Assembly: GCA_000708835.1 (NCBI GenBank)
Contig: DF237147.1
Location: 7,169-71,168, forward strand
Direction: 5' to 3'
DNA from: Klebsormidium nitens
Taxonomy: Eukaryota > Streptophyta > Klebsormidiophyceae > Klebsormidiales > Klebsormidiaceae
Length of the DNA: 64,000 bases
Shown: piece after piece, positions 23,201 through 35,060 of the stretch
Layout of the letters: each line of letters opens with the position of its first letter
Numbering within the stretch: position 1 is the stretch's first letter
Position numbers and translations under genes: made by a program
The notes under the pieces: generated by a model
What the model was told of the DNA's origin: nothing
What the model saw: the letters and a program-made list of their open reading frames with translations, nothing else
Databases searched by the model: none

Positions 23201-24693
23201 CCCGTCTGCGTCGAGTGCCTGTGGCTGAGCCATCAATTGACGGGTGCCAGGACCGCGAGCTGCAGGAGGACTTCCCGACGGACGGCCCTGCGCGGCGCAG
23301 CTGCCGCGACATGCTGGTGCTCAGCATCGGGGCGGGCCAGGACGAGACGACGCTCGAGTACGAGCAGACGCGCAAGTGGGGCATGGCCAAGTGGGCCGGC
23401 GCACTCCTGGACGTGAGCAGTCGTACTCACAACGGGGCAGTACGAACCCAGGCCCCTGCGTCCCTCTTGAAGAAGCACTGTGGTGCAAGTCGGCACAGAG
23501 GACGCTAAGGAAGAGGCACACGCACGTGCCGGCGTGGTGCATGGCGGAGCGTGGCTTTGTTCCTCGCCGTTGTTGATGTCCTCGCCTCTGCTGGTCGCCT
23601 GGGGGCCATCGGCCTCCGTTACTCCGTCCTTTATGGACCGCCGGGGCCGTTCTTCCCTGCCAGGCTGGCACGGGCTGCCTTTTTAAGCCCCCCGCCTGGG
23701 TGTGTTTGCAGGTGATGGTGTTCGGCAACGCCAACATGACGCACTACCAGCTGTGCATTGCATTCGACTCGGAAGGCGCGCGGGACAATTACCTGCGCAT
23801 TGAGGTGAGTGCGGCCCATCCCGCGGTGTCCCCTCAGCCAGGGAGTGCCTGCTGCAGGGTCTAGCTGCATCACTGTGGACGCTTGCAGGGCCAATGGTTT
23901 GTGGCTGGGGAGCTCAGGTCCTGATCGTGTTCTCCCGACGCCCATACATAGTCGTCCAGCCCGCCTCTTTTGTACGCTCCCATATCATGCACGATCTCTT
24001 GGCGTCGACTCGATTCTGTGCGTACCCTTTCGGCTGACGCCAGTGGGTGTGTGTGCTTGTGCAGACGACGCGGTTGCCCAAGCAGTCCAAGGTGAGGCAC
24101 AGCTGACATATCCACAGGTCCCTCCATGAAGGCTCAGCAACGGGAAGAGGAACGTGCAACGTGCACCAGAACACGAGGACAAACTCGCACACGACTACAC
24201 GTCGCCGTAGCTTTGTTTCCAGCGCCTGCTCCAGCCAAAGGGTTTTCAAGGCGCTGTAGATAATCTTGCAAATCTGGCGTCTTGATTCCCGAAAGAATGC
24301 CGGAGACTCTGCTGTTGTTGTCCTTTGAAGCACGCCCAGGATTGCGCTGCGGTCCCTTGCATGTGTGACATACCTAGTGGGCCCAGCGTTTCGGTCCAAT
24401 TGCGGCCGCGCATATGTCTGCCCCCTTTTGCGCAGGTGCTGGACAACACGCACCCGCGCAACCTGGCCCGGCTGAGCGCGCTGGCGGACGAGTGCCTGAC
24501 CGAGCGCGCGCGGTACTACGACCCGGAGGTGGGCCACCTGGTGCCCATGGGGCAGACCAACGAGGAGCGCCTCGACAGGTTCGCGGACCAGCTTGTGGCG
24601 GAGCGGCGCGCGCGCCTGCAGCAGCAGCCGCACCGCAGCGGGCTCAGCGACGGGGCAACCAACGTGGACGAGGCGCGCGCGTTCGAGCAATGA
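20259..24693 (+). CDS. Patatin-like phospholipase / acyl hydrolase
   Basis: Patatin-domain enzymes hydrolyse acyl groups from membrane or storage lipids with a Ser-Asp dyad. Eleven exons (20259-20595, 20797-20898, 21263-21301, 21526-21619, 22110-22173, 22384-22488, 22716-22943, 23251-23412, 23712-23804, 24065-24091, 24436-24693) join in phase to 502 residues. The oxyanion-hole loop DGGGVRG is near residue 112, the nucleophile elbow GTSAGG has Ser153, and DGGVIANNPA carries the second dyad residue Asp303. Also typical are PNEAGRPMFSA, the SAAPALFPP segment before the DGG, and LSIGAGQD. The first 100 residues are acidic and low in complexity with no clear targeting signal. The ATG at 20259 is the first usable one. 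Substrate (galactolipid, phospholipid or triacylglycerol) is not predictable. Confidence 0.92.
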
Positions 24694-25901
24694 CGCGCGC
24701 AGCAACAAAGAGCCGGGCCATCAGCAGCCTGAGCGACGTCGTGAAGACCTTCATTTGTGGAACGATAGCGGGCGGGGGCCTGCTTTGACCCAATAATTCT
24801 GGCATTAGCAGTTCGGTTTATGGGAGAGATCGGTCACGACAGTGGGCTCGCGGTGCAGGCAGGGCACACGAGCGTGCCCCCGGCCTGTCATACCAGGTGA
24901 GCACGGGAAGGGGAGGCAGGCGGGCAGTGTAGAGAGCAAGCGTAGGGATAGGGCTAGTGCAAGATACCCCTAGAGAGCAGCGAAAGATTTGGTTCAGCTT
25001 GAACCGTAGTTCTCAGAAACGACGTTGAGAACCTATTGCAGGTGACTCTCTTAGCATGGAACTAAAGCAGATAGAATTTACCCTAGCTGTGAAGGACTAA
25101 GAAGTTAGTCGGAGATGAAGGAACGTCAGCCTTCTTTCGAGGGACATTAAGCTGGAGAGATGAACTCTCTTTGTATACGGTGGGTTCGGATATCTTTATG
25201 TATTTTGCTCCATTCACCTAGCCGGGCAGACGGACTGCGAATGTACCTTAAAGTACATAACGACCCCATGTATATGCTCGCTCAGGGGCACGTGTCAACA
25301 GGAGACGCGCGCGCGTGATCGGATGCACAGTTGATATTCATCACCCGTTGTGAGGCTTTGAAATTTCTAGGGCAGGATTGTGCGCAATTCGACGCAGGTA
25401 CCGCAAAATAATCATGCGGTGTTGCGAAAGCATATAAGCTGATTGCATGCATTGCAGGTTCTGAAGCCTGTCGCTTACTGGAAAGTCTCCTGGACCTATG
25501 CAGCCCACCAACCAATGTGGTCGGCCAAGAGCTACCGGTAGTGAATTGCGAGTTGCGGCTTAATGCCCAAGGGACAACAGCACATGAATGTATCTGGGAC
25601 TTGTGGTTCTATGCTCGTATACCTGCTTGCTAAAAGCTCTAAACTAAGACACCTCGTGTGCAACCCATGCTTGGCTCTGCTGCTCTAACTTCTTCGCCAA
25701 AGTTTGACAGCCAATAGCACTGAGTGCAAGCAGTTGTTATTCGCCAGATTGCTCCAAGTCCTACTTCCAAGAATTGTATACAATGGTTGCCTGCGTAGGA
25801 TACACTTTGTACATGCCTCTTTCCAACCCAAGGCCCGCCCTCTTTCTATTCCCGACCGCTACCCGTCGACTTCCGCACCTCGATGCGCCTGCGCAACGGG
25901 A
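24694..25901. other. Convergent 3' intergenic region
   Basis: Sequence between the lipase and TPR-RING-LON stop codons. No gene or clear repeat was seen. Confidence 0.5.
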
Positions 25902-28900
25902 TCACTGCATGCGGCACTGGCTGGCACCGCTGCTGGGCTCCGCCAGGAAAGCGCGCCCCATGCGCAGCCGCTGCACACCACAGCCACCGACAGGGATGAG
26001 ATGGAAGGGCGAAACGGAGGGCCTGAGGCATAGTAGGCGAGAATACAACCGCATAGACGTCGGTGCACCAATTTCGCGCTGTCGTATGATGGGGGCTTAC
26101 CGCGGCAGTGTCGGTGGTGCGCAGCATGGCCAGCCGCTCGCGCGGACCCACCAGCAGCAAGTTGCCCACCTGCCCCATCACAGCAGGGACACGTCAGCAG
26201 AACAAAATGTGTCGCCAGACTGCCAAAATGAGCGAGCAACCAACTCTTGCTCCCATGTACCAGCACCCTTTCGCCAGCCCCGCGCACGATGGGGCTGCTC
26301 GCGGCGCGCGCTCACCCAGAAGCTGAGGCGCTCCGGCTGCGAGGTGGGCGGCATGGGCCCCGCCTGCTCCACCATCTCCGCCAAGTCGCGCGACCCGCGC
26401 CCATCTGCAGCGGCATTGAAGCAGGGGGTCAGTGCAGTACGAGAAAGTAACGACGGCACACAAGGCACAAGGCGAGGACGGTGCGGTAGCTTGCACAGTG
26501 CGGGCCACGGGGCAGGCCGTAGCAGCGGGCTCACATGAGGCGGAGGCCTCCCGGATGCGCTGCACCCACTCGCGCGCCAGAGCTGCCGTCNNNNNNNNNN
26601 NNNNNNNNNNNNNNNNNNNNNNNNNNNNNNNNNNNNNNNNNNNNNNNNNNNNNNNNNNNNNNNNNNNNNNNNNNNNNNNNNNNNNNNNNNNNNNNNNNNN
26701 NNNNNNNNNNNNNNNNNNNNNNNNNNNNNNNNNNNNNNNNNNNNNNNNNNNNNNNNNNNNNNNNNNNNNNNNNNNNNNNNNNNNNNNNNNNNNNNNNNNN
26801 NNNNNNNNNNNNNNNNNNNNNNNNNNNNNNNNNNNNNNNNNNNNNNNNNNNNNNNNNNNNNNNNNNNNNNNNNNNNNNNNNNNNNNNNNNNNNNNNNNNN
26901 NNNNNNNNNNNNNNNNNNNNNNNNNNNNNNNNNNNNNNNNNNNNNNNNNNNNNNNNNNNNNNNNNNNNNNNNNNNNNNNNNNNNNNNNNNNNNNNNNNNN
27001 NNNNNNNNNNNNNNNNNNNNNNNNNNNNNNNNNNNNNNNNNNNNNNNNNNNNNNNNNNNNNNNNNNNNNNNNNNNNNNNNNNNNNNNNNNNNNNNNNNNN
27101 NNNNNNNNNNNNNNNNNNNNNNNNNNNNNNNNNNNNNNNNNNNNNNNNNNNNNNNNNNNNNNNNNNNNNNNNNNNNNNNNNNNNNNNNNNNNNNNNNNNN
27201 NNNNNNNNNNNNNNNNNNNNNNNNNNNNNNNNNNNNNNNNNNNNNNNNNNNNNNNNNNNNNNNNNNNNNNNNNNNNNNNNNNNNNNNNNNNNNNNNNNNN
27301 NNCGCTGCACCCACTCGCGCGCCAGAGCTGCCGTCTCCTCGGCAGCCGCCGCAACCTGCAGCAGGCAAGCAGGCGCGGTCAGCCGCAACCGCGGAGCCTT
27401 CAGCAGGCAGGGAAAGAGGAGGGGGAGCGGGAGCAGCAAGAGAGGGCGCAACCGGGCTGGCCGCACAAGGAGCGGGGGGCTGACCTCGGCCTGCTTGCCC
27501 TCGTCGACCGTGTCCTCCACGAATGCGACTTTCCCAACGCGGTACCCTGCGCACCAGCACACCGCAGTCAAACATACAGCCCGCATTCCGTCGGCCAGTC
27601 CGCTTGGCCAAACAAGAGGAAACAGGAACATGGCGAATAGGGTTGTGTGCTTAACAGCACCGGACTGGCTGGATGCAACGAATGTGTGAGGATGAAGATG
27701 ACACATGCATTGCAACTGCAAAGTGCATCGTTGCGCAGACCTCAAGACAACGACTGCGTTAAGTCTGAACCCGACACTGTTGTATCTTGATTCTTTGCAA
27801 GGGAGCAACTGAGGAGGACTTCTCCTGTACACCGTCGGTACTGACCGTCCTGCTCCCAGTCTTCGATGATCTTGACGCGCTGCCGCCCCTCCACCTGCAC
27901 GCACCACTCGCATCGTCAGTCCGCGGCTCACAAGTTGACCAGGCGTGTCTCCAAGAGGGCCCCCAGTCGCTGCCCTCCGCTCTCCAGCACTGGCTGCGCT
28001 GTGTGCGTTACTTCGACCCGATAGTGCCTACCTTTATCAGAGGCCAGAATTAGACGTGGGTAGTGGTGCGGCTCACCTCGAGATAGAAGCGGCCGTCGGG
28101 CATGGGCTGGCACCTGCACCACCCACTCACACGGTGAGGTGAGCAAAGGGACTGGCCGAGTCGGAACACAACGGCAGAGCGAGGACAGGCAGCGGCAAAG
28201 CGGCAGAGGCTCCATGGGGACAAGAAGCTGTGCGGAGGGGCTTCTGGCGCTCACTCGGTGATTTCGACCTGGCAGCCCATGTCCGCCACGTTGCGCGTCC
28301 GGGCATCGTACCCCAACTGCACCCACAGACACGCTGGTCAGACTCGCACGCTGCTGAGCGCTCCTACCCCAAGTGCCGGACCGGCCAAAAGCAGGCCGCC
28401 TTCGCAGCAGCGGCCAACTCCCAGGCGAGGACTGGGCGGGCGTGGCAGGCGCGGAGGTGCGGGCGGCTCACCATGCCGAACATCCTGTTGCCCTCCATGA
28501 CGCGGCGGGTCATGAGGCGGTAGCGCGGCTCGAAGATGTTGAGCGCCATCTTCTTGCCGGGGAGCACCACGTCCATCACAAATAGCGGCAAGATCTGCAC
28601 GCGGGCTCACAGATTGTCAAGCACAACGCCAGACCATAGCTCGCCTCACTGCTCGGCGAAACTGCAGGCCTCGTATCAAGATTCTTCATGGGCAGCCTCT
28701 AGAAGAAAGGAAGGGGAGTTCCTCAAGTAAGAACACAAACAACCAAAACAATCCGGTCGGGCCGACTGTCGAACAGGTACAACGCTGAGCGCAGAAGCGG
28801 GCGTCACCTCTGGGGTGGCGGGCTGAGTGATGGCCTCCATCTCGGCACGGCGCTCGGCGTACTCGGCCTTGAAGTTCTTCTCAATGACGTTCTTGAGGGT

Positions 28901-31876
28901 GATGCTGCGCAAGGGGCGAATAGATATGTGTCAGCGTCGGGTAACCGTAGACGGGACAGGGACGGTCCCAACCTGCCCGGCAGGGCGACTCGGGGGGGAG
29001 CCAGGAGGAGGCCTGGACGCAGAGACACGGCGTAGGTAAAGAATAGAGGCGGCTCCGACAAAAAGGGTGGTCCTCACCTCACGGGATGACTGCGCGGGGT
29101 CAAGAAGAGCACCGTGCGACACATGGGGCAGCGGTTCAGGCCTGCAGCAACCAACGGGCAGCGTGGCGTGAGGCGGTGCGCCAGACGAGGTGGAGCGCTA
29201 GGCAGCAGAGCAAGAGGACTCAGCACTAGCGCTCAACTCCCTTGACCAATCTCCATAACCAATTAATGAACCCCGCAAGCTCCACATGCTGCTGAAGAGC
29301 TTATCGGAAACTCAAACCTGTTCAGGCACTTGAGGCAACTGCCAACGTCAGCAATTAAAGTTGGACCCAGCCGTCCTCTCTGAGCGGACTCGCATCCTTA
29401 CCGTGGTCCATGGTGCGGGCCAGGCAGTCCTTGCAAAACGTGTGCCTGGAGAGAGGAACGGTATCAGACAACCAACAGCTGTTAAGCACAACCGCAGCGG
29501 TGAGACAAGGGACGCACACAGAGCGGGAAGCTCCCCAAACAGCACCAGGAATCAAGCAACGACAATCGAGCGGGGACAATAAGACCCCCTGGCGGCCACA
29601 CGCAGCAGCTGCCCGTCCCTGGATGCCTCACCCGCAGGACGTTGTGCATGGCTCGTACCTGCAGCCACACACACAGGACAAAGAGAGACTCAGCCCACGA
29701 AAGGGGGAGGCCACCTCCTGGACGCCCCTCGGCAAGAAGTCGCCAATTTTCATTCATGCTTGTCTGCGAGGCATGCTGCAATTGCTGGATCAGGCGCAGG
29801 CGGGCGGGGCGGCTCACAGCAGCTTGAGGCAGAGCGTGCAGTCGAGGTCGTCGCTGTGGGGGATGGCCTGCCGCCGCCGCTTGGCCCCTGGCTCCACCTC
29901 CTTGCCCCGCGCGGCCGCGCGCTCGTCCAGCGCGCGCAGCTCCGCCAGGCCACGCCGCAGCAAAGGACTGCAGAGAGGCGGAAAGGGGAGGGGGCGCAGA
30001 GCGTGAGGGAGCATGAGCAGGAAGCAGGCAAGGCAGGGATGGATGCGCAATGGGCAAGGCACGGCACAGAGTCAAAGAAAGGTTCGTTGTGGGGAAAGGA
30101 AAAGGACAGGACTTCATTTTGAATCTGCTTGTATGTTCTTAATGTCCAAGAAATTTAAGAAAGCAGAAATTCATACGAACGTCTATCAAGACAATAGGGC
30201 TTTCTCCAAAACAAAAAGGGCCATGCACTAAAAATTTGAGTGTTTGCCTTCAATGATTGAAACCAGTGGCAAAAGGCCCTGGCTCCCAAGTTGATGGAAT
30301 TCGGATGAGGAAGCCAGGGAGCGGCAAGCCTTCTGCCAATAAGCAGTGGGCACTGTTTGCTAAGTCCTTACCTGGAGGGATCCAGGTGAAGGCCGTTCAA
30401 ATACGCCTCCTCCGCTGCGTCATACTGCTCCAGCTGCAGGGGGCAGCGGGGCATTTGGCTTCTTCAGTCACGCTACTTGATTTGAGTGCAAGCTCAGACG
30501 TGCAAAACTGCCGCAAAGTGGACCTTGCCAGAAGAGTCCACCCATACAGGAACCACAACAAGTGGCGGCCTCAGGGCTGCCCACCCAGCGGGGCTGTCCC
30601 GGAGGGAGAGGGAGCGGTTGCCCCTACCAGGAAGCAGGCGTCTGCGCGGCAGGCAAAAGCGACAGGAGAGTCCGCCTGCAACTCGATGGCGCGGTCGGCG
30701 TCCTTGAGCGCCAGCTGCAGTGCCGACAGGCAGGCACACCATGAGGAATGGGCAGGGCACCCAGGCAATGCTCCCAGGGCAGCGCAACACAAAACCACAG
30801 CAGGGGGCAAAGCGGCTGAGCCGAGGGCATGCACAAAGTGGCTGCCCTTGTGGCAACTGCACAAGTTGAGATAGTAGGGCGCCAGACCAGCCCTCTTGGC
30901 CCAACTAACACGTAGGCAAGTGGTGCATCAGCAAACGGGCTTGCCTGCGCCAGGGACAGCGGGTCTAGCCCGTACAGTGCCCGGCTCTCGGACTGGGCTG
31001 CCGGGATCACTCGCAGCTGGCGGCTGAGCCTGCACACGCACACACAAGGACCAGTCAGACCCAGCACAAAAGCCCCGATTTCGAGGGGCCATCACACAGT
31101 CAAGAGGCGATGTTGACCGGTATATAAAGAAAGCAGTACTTGATGGTTGTGGCCTGACTGCAAGTTGGCCACATTAGGCGTCGTAACCAGCAGGAGGGGC
31201 TTACCGTGCAAACGCGGCAGAGCGGTTTTGCAGTACCCCATGGGCTTGCTTGGGCCGCAAGCGCAGGGCTAGTGTGTACTCATCGATCGCCTGCACCCAA
31301 GAAGGCAGCGTCAGCCAGGGGAGCGGGCAATCTCAGCCTACGTGGCAAAAGTGCGGGGCGCCGGATGCTCAAGAGCAGGGCCATCAGGCTTGGCGACGCG
31401 GCGCCGCTGCAGGCAGGCTCACCTGCTCCGTCTTGCCTGCCTCAAGGTGCGCATTCCCTTGCTGCCAGGCTGCAGTGAAGTCGGCGACGGCGGCATCCTC
31501 CCCCTCCTGCGCCAGGGCAAGGACAGTTACACTCAGCGACAGGGCACTGCCAGGGAAGAACACCAGGGGGGAGGTACCAAGCATGGGGGAGGAGCCGTAC
31601 AGTTGGGCACAAGGGGCACCTCGGTCAGTGTGCGCAGCAACAGCCGAATGCAGGTACAAGCAGGCATAATGCACTGGAGCTATTCCACACAAGCAACATC
31701 ATGTCACAACATTATTTTCAGCAGCGCCTCGCAGAGCCCACCTCCCCTCCACGTTGCGGCGGGTAGCATACGGGAAATGCCGTCTGAGGCCCATCCTCCA
31801 CCGCACCCCCAGAAGCAACGCTGAGGGGCCCGGGCCAAGCGGAACCCACACAATCCTCAGACTCCAGGGAACCCAT
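25902..31876 (-). CDS. TPR-RING-LON domain protein, probable E3 ubiquitin ligase (LONRF family)
   Basis: Twenty exons between 31876 and 25902 join in phase to about 518 residues, provided the N gap in exon 17 is closed. Residues about 46-190 form TPR-like helices (AWQQGNAHLEAGKTEQAIDE, LKDADRAIELQADSPVAF, LEQYDAAEEAYLNGLHLDP). Residues about 222-263 are a C3HC4 RING: CTLCLKLLYEPCTTSCGHTF, CKDCLARTMDHG, NRCPMCRTVLF. From about 308 a LON N-terminal (PUA-like) domain follows: ILPLFVMDVVLPGKKMALN, FEPRYRLMTRRVMEGNRMFG, LGYDARTRNVADMGCQVEI, PDGRFYLE. The order TPR, RING, LON and the RING-to-LON spacing match animal LONRF proteins. By analogy it should transfer ubiquitin; its substrate is unknown. 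There is no Lon protease domain. The start is the first ATG after an in-frame stop. Confidence 0.92.
26591..27302. other. Assembly gap (712 N)
   Basis: A run of undetermined bases inside exon 17 of the TPR-RING-LON gene. The 33 bp before it (26558-26590) are identical to the 33 bp after it (27303-27335). Confidence 0.99.
30715..30944 (-). other. GC-AG intron in the TPR-RING-LON gene
   Basis: The exon ending CTGGCGCAG at 30945 is followed by GCAAGC rather than GT. The acceptor CTGCAG precedes the exon starting at 30714. Splicing here keeps the TPR helix frame (LSLAQ then LALKDADRAIE). Confidence 0.8.
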
Positions 31877-32881
31877 CTCGCACGGATTCTCGTCTTCCTC
31901 ACTTCCGAGCTGATCGAAGGCACGACAACTCACGGCCACCTCATGGTGAAACGCTCAGGCTCCATGCTGCCGCCGGCGCAAGATCTATCGAGAGCAAACC
32001 CACAATGAGCGAAGTTTTGGTACCTGATATGACATCATCGTGAAAGCTCTTGGAACAGCCCGCCCCCCATCGTCAAGACGTCATTGAAGACGTGTTTTGC
32101 GGGGGGACCAGTCACCAATCGCGTTTCGAGGGCGTCAGGTCGAAATCAGGCCGGTAATGGATCCTGGTGGCGGAAACAGTTGGCTTAGCTCAAACTAGGT
32201 TCGGAGAAGAATGCCTTACATCAATCTTCCTTGCACCAGGGATTGCTCGACACTTGGCGGACTCTCCAGGGGTCAAATCTTCGGTGAAGGCCTCTCATTC
32301 GCCGGAGCCAAGCTGGTCAGGTGGTGAGTGAGTTCCTCGATGAGACAAAGATGGAGGATGCAGCCGGGGAAATCGACGCTCGAGCCTCTTTCCTTGGATC
32401 CTCGAGGCCAACCGGGGCTTCTATATCTCTGTGGCAGCCGGCTGACACTTCCGGGAAGCCGTGATTTCTTGTCCTCAAGGCTCACAGCAATATCAACCGG
32501 GCACGAACCGAAGTCACCGAGGGCGCCCAGTACTCCTGCCTCGAGATCCTTGTCGAAGGCTGGCGGTCACGCGTGCACTTGGCAAAACATTCACCGGAAG
32601 AGGATCGAAACATTCTGCAGCGAGCTCGCCACGACGCCAGCCTGCAACAGTCTGAGTCTGCCAATGCTGGCCAGCGTGAACTCAGAACAGAATTTCGAAG
32701 GAGGTGCATGGCGGCGGAAAGGGAAGGCCAGAGCTACAGCGAGTGCTGAACAGACCGGCGCCCTCCGTGTGGTGGAGACGAGGTGATTGTAGGGCGGCGA
32801 GGATCCTGATACAATTCAAGGTTGCCAGATTGCCGAGATTGCTCAAGCGGAGCTGCCTTGGAACGAGCAGTGTTTTCCGCT
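31877..32881. promoter_or_regulatory. Divergent intergenic region, TPR-RING-LON / FtsZ-like
   Basis: 1,005 bp between start codons. Overlapping frames exist but lack motifs. Promoter elements were not recognised. Confidence 0.45.
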
Positions 32882-35060
32882 ATGACGTCGTTGTCTGCGC
32901 ACCTTCCCAAGGCGTCTGCAGGTGTGACTGCATTGAAGAACGCTTCTTCTGGAAGTAGTTTCGTCAAGACAGACGATGTTGCACTATTGAAAGCGCTCGG
33001 ACCGTTGCGAGGGCACCGCTGGCAGCAGGCGCGCCCGCCCCCTGTTGCTCAAGCTGCCCTAGCCCCTCAGAGCATGCCCAACTTCTCCCTTCACAATGTC
33101 CGCTTGATCGGCGAGGCGTGTGGAGAGACGCCCAAGTTTCGCCAGATCCGCATGTCATCTGCCTTGCAATTGCCCCCGGCCATCAGCACTGCCATCTGTG
33201 AGTCAGTGCCAGGCGCAGGGGCCGGTGTGCCTGAACGGTGGGGAGTGCCTGGCTGTGCAGCACCGCTTGCGGAGCAGAAGGCGGCCGTGGTTAAGGTGGT
33301 TGGAGTGGGATATGGCGGGAGCAAGGCCATCCAAGCCATGCTGCAGCAGCCAGGCCTTGAGGCCGCAGAGTTCTTTCTGGTGGCAGCAGACTCAGAGTCC
33401 ACCCTAGACACCGATACCCTGCTGCGAGAGGAGAACCAGATCATTGTAGGACTCGACAAATTGATGGGTGGCCAGCTCAAGTCACAGGCGGAATTGGAGG
33501 ACGACCTTGAATCACGTCTGGAAGGGGCAGATCTTGTTGTGGTTGTGGCAGGTGAGCGTTATTTCAAAGTGCACAGTGACTGTGGTACTGGTTGGATCTA
33601 GACCCTCTGATTGCAAGTTGCGCTGCTGCTCTTGAGGGGACATGAGTATGAATCTTTCCCCACGATGTCTGACTGTTCCTAACATGCAATTGTGTTTGCC
33701 AGGCATGGGTGGGAACACCGGCAGCATCCCGCCAGTTGTTGCGAAAGTAGCCAGGCGGGTTGGCGCATTGACAGTGGGTCTGGTCACGAAACCATTTGCA
33801 TTTGAAGGTGAGTGTGGCATTCTCATACAGCTTGCTTCTGGCCAGATTGTGTATTGTGTGTTGATGCTACAGCCTTGATGTTGGGAAACCATGCACTTCA
33901 GTCCAGATTCTGGTACATGGTTAGAGCCCATGGTCTGACCTGGTTGTTTTTCTGTTGTGTGGCGCAGGCCCCCGGCGCGCTTCCCTAGCTGAGAAGCACG
34001 TTGCAATGATGAAGAAGCGTACGGACACGCTGGTGGTCGTTCCTTGCGACCAGCTGTTAGAGGGCAAGGACTCCGAGTTTGGGGTGCGGGATGCGTTCAA
34101 GCTGGTGGATGCGCAGCTGAGGGACGCGGTCAAGGGCCTTGCCGACATGCTCATTGTGAGGCACAGCAGGGCCCCGGAAAGCTTTGTGCCTCCTCGATTC
34201 GGAATTTAAGCACTTGCGCGACTACTGTCAAATGTTTGATCCGTGGTCAATGCAAACCCTTATCTAAGTAGCTCACCACCAATGTCTGAACCACGCACTG
34301 GCGTACCTCTGAAGCATGCCCAGATGCATTGTTTGCTCGCGAATATGTTGTTGTTAAGCCGACTCCCTTCTGTGCAGGGTTCTGGCCTGGTGAGCCCCAA
34401 CCAGGTGGACGTGCAAAGTTTGCTCACGGATGCGGGGATGGCCCATCTAGGGGTGGGGTGTGCCTCAGGTGGGCATTAATTTCCAGCCTGCATTGACTGC
34501 AGCAGGGGGATCAATAGACGCCAGGGCATTCCTCTCTCCTTCTGGTAGTGCTCCAGGGCCCAGACATATGGAGTGTGTTCTGGATTACAGACTGCGGCAT
34601 TTAATTTAAGCTGACTGTTAGATCTGTGATGTTGGTCGTCTGGTTGTCGAATCTGGAGTTCTGCACAGACTTACCTACTTTCTTGTGCTTTTGTGCAGGT
34701 CCAGAGCGCGCGTCTGAAGCTGCACATGCTGCCGTGGCATCTCCTGCTTTGCAGAGAAGTATGGAAACAGCGCAGGGAGTCATGTACAGCATAACAGGAG
34801 ACGCAAGTCTCCAATTGTATGAAATCGCAGAAATTTCAGAGATCATTCATAGTCACGTGGGGGGTTTTGCCCGTGCTAATGTCCTGTTCGCAGCATCAGC
34901 AGATGCAAGCATGGCAGGGAGGGTACTTGTTTCGGTGATCGCAGCAGGCTTGCCCGAACCAAGAATTGTGCCGGTAAATCTGAAGCAGCAAACGGGGGCC
35001 AGGTCGCAAGGTGCAAGGTTGTCAAAGCGGAGTTCAAGTATCCTTTGGAGCAGTCGGTAG
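32882..35060 (+). CDS. Divergent FtsZ-like (tubulin/FtsZ GTPase fold) protein
   Basis: Five exons (32882-33551, 33703-33807, 33968-34155, 34378-34468, 34699-35060) join to 471 residues. About 130 N-terminal residues rich in Ser, Ala and Lys precede the FtsZ core, consistent with a plastid transit peptide (inference). The core aligns along its length with Fts[114 protein letters not shown]. Key loops are altered: T1 has Tyr and Lys where FtsZ has Gly and Asn, the tubulin signature GGGTG(S/T)G reads GGNTGSI, and the T7 catalytic segment NxDxxD reads SxNxxD. It may bind nucleotide weakly or not hydrolyse it, acting as a partner of conventional FtsZ in plastid division. TGTAA lies about 30 bp after the stop. 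Confidence 0.85.

Noticed and set aside
23914-24708. Minus-strand frame of about 264 codons across the lipase 3' exons
   Set aside because: It crosses lipase introns and exons alike with no homology; the plus-strand exons join in phase to a family-length product.
26178-27931. Very long open frames spanning the N gap on both strands
   Set aside because: They are open only because undetermined bases cannot produce stop codons; the real content is short exons of the TPR-RING-LON gene.
28338-28610. LON domain suggesting an ATP-dependent Lon protease
   Set aside because: Only the N-terminal LON domain is present; there is no AAA+ Walker motif or Ser-Lys protease domain, and a RING precedes it.
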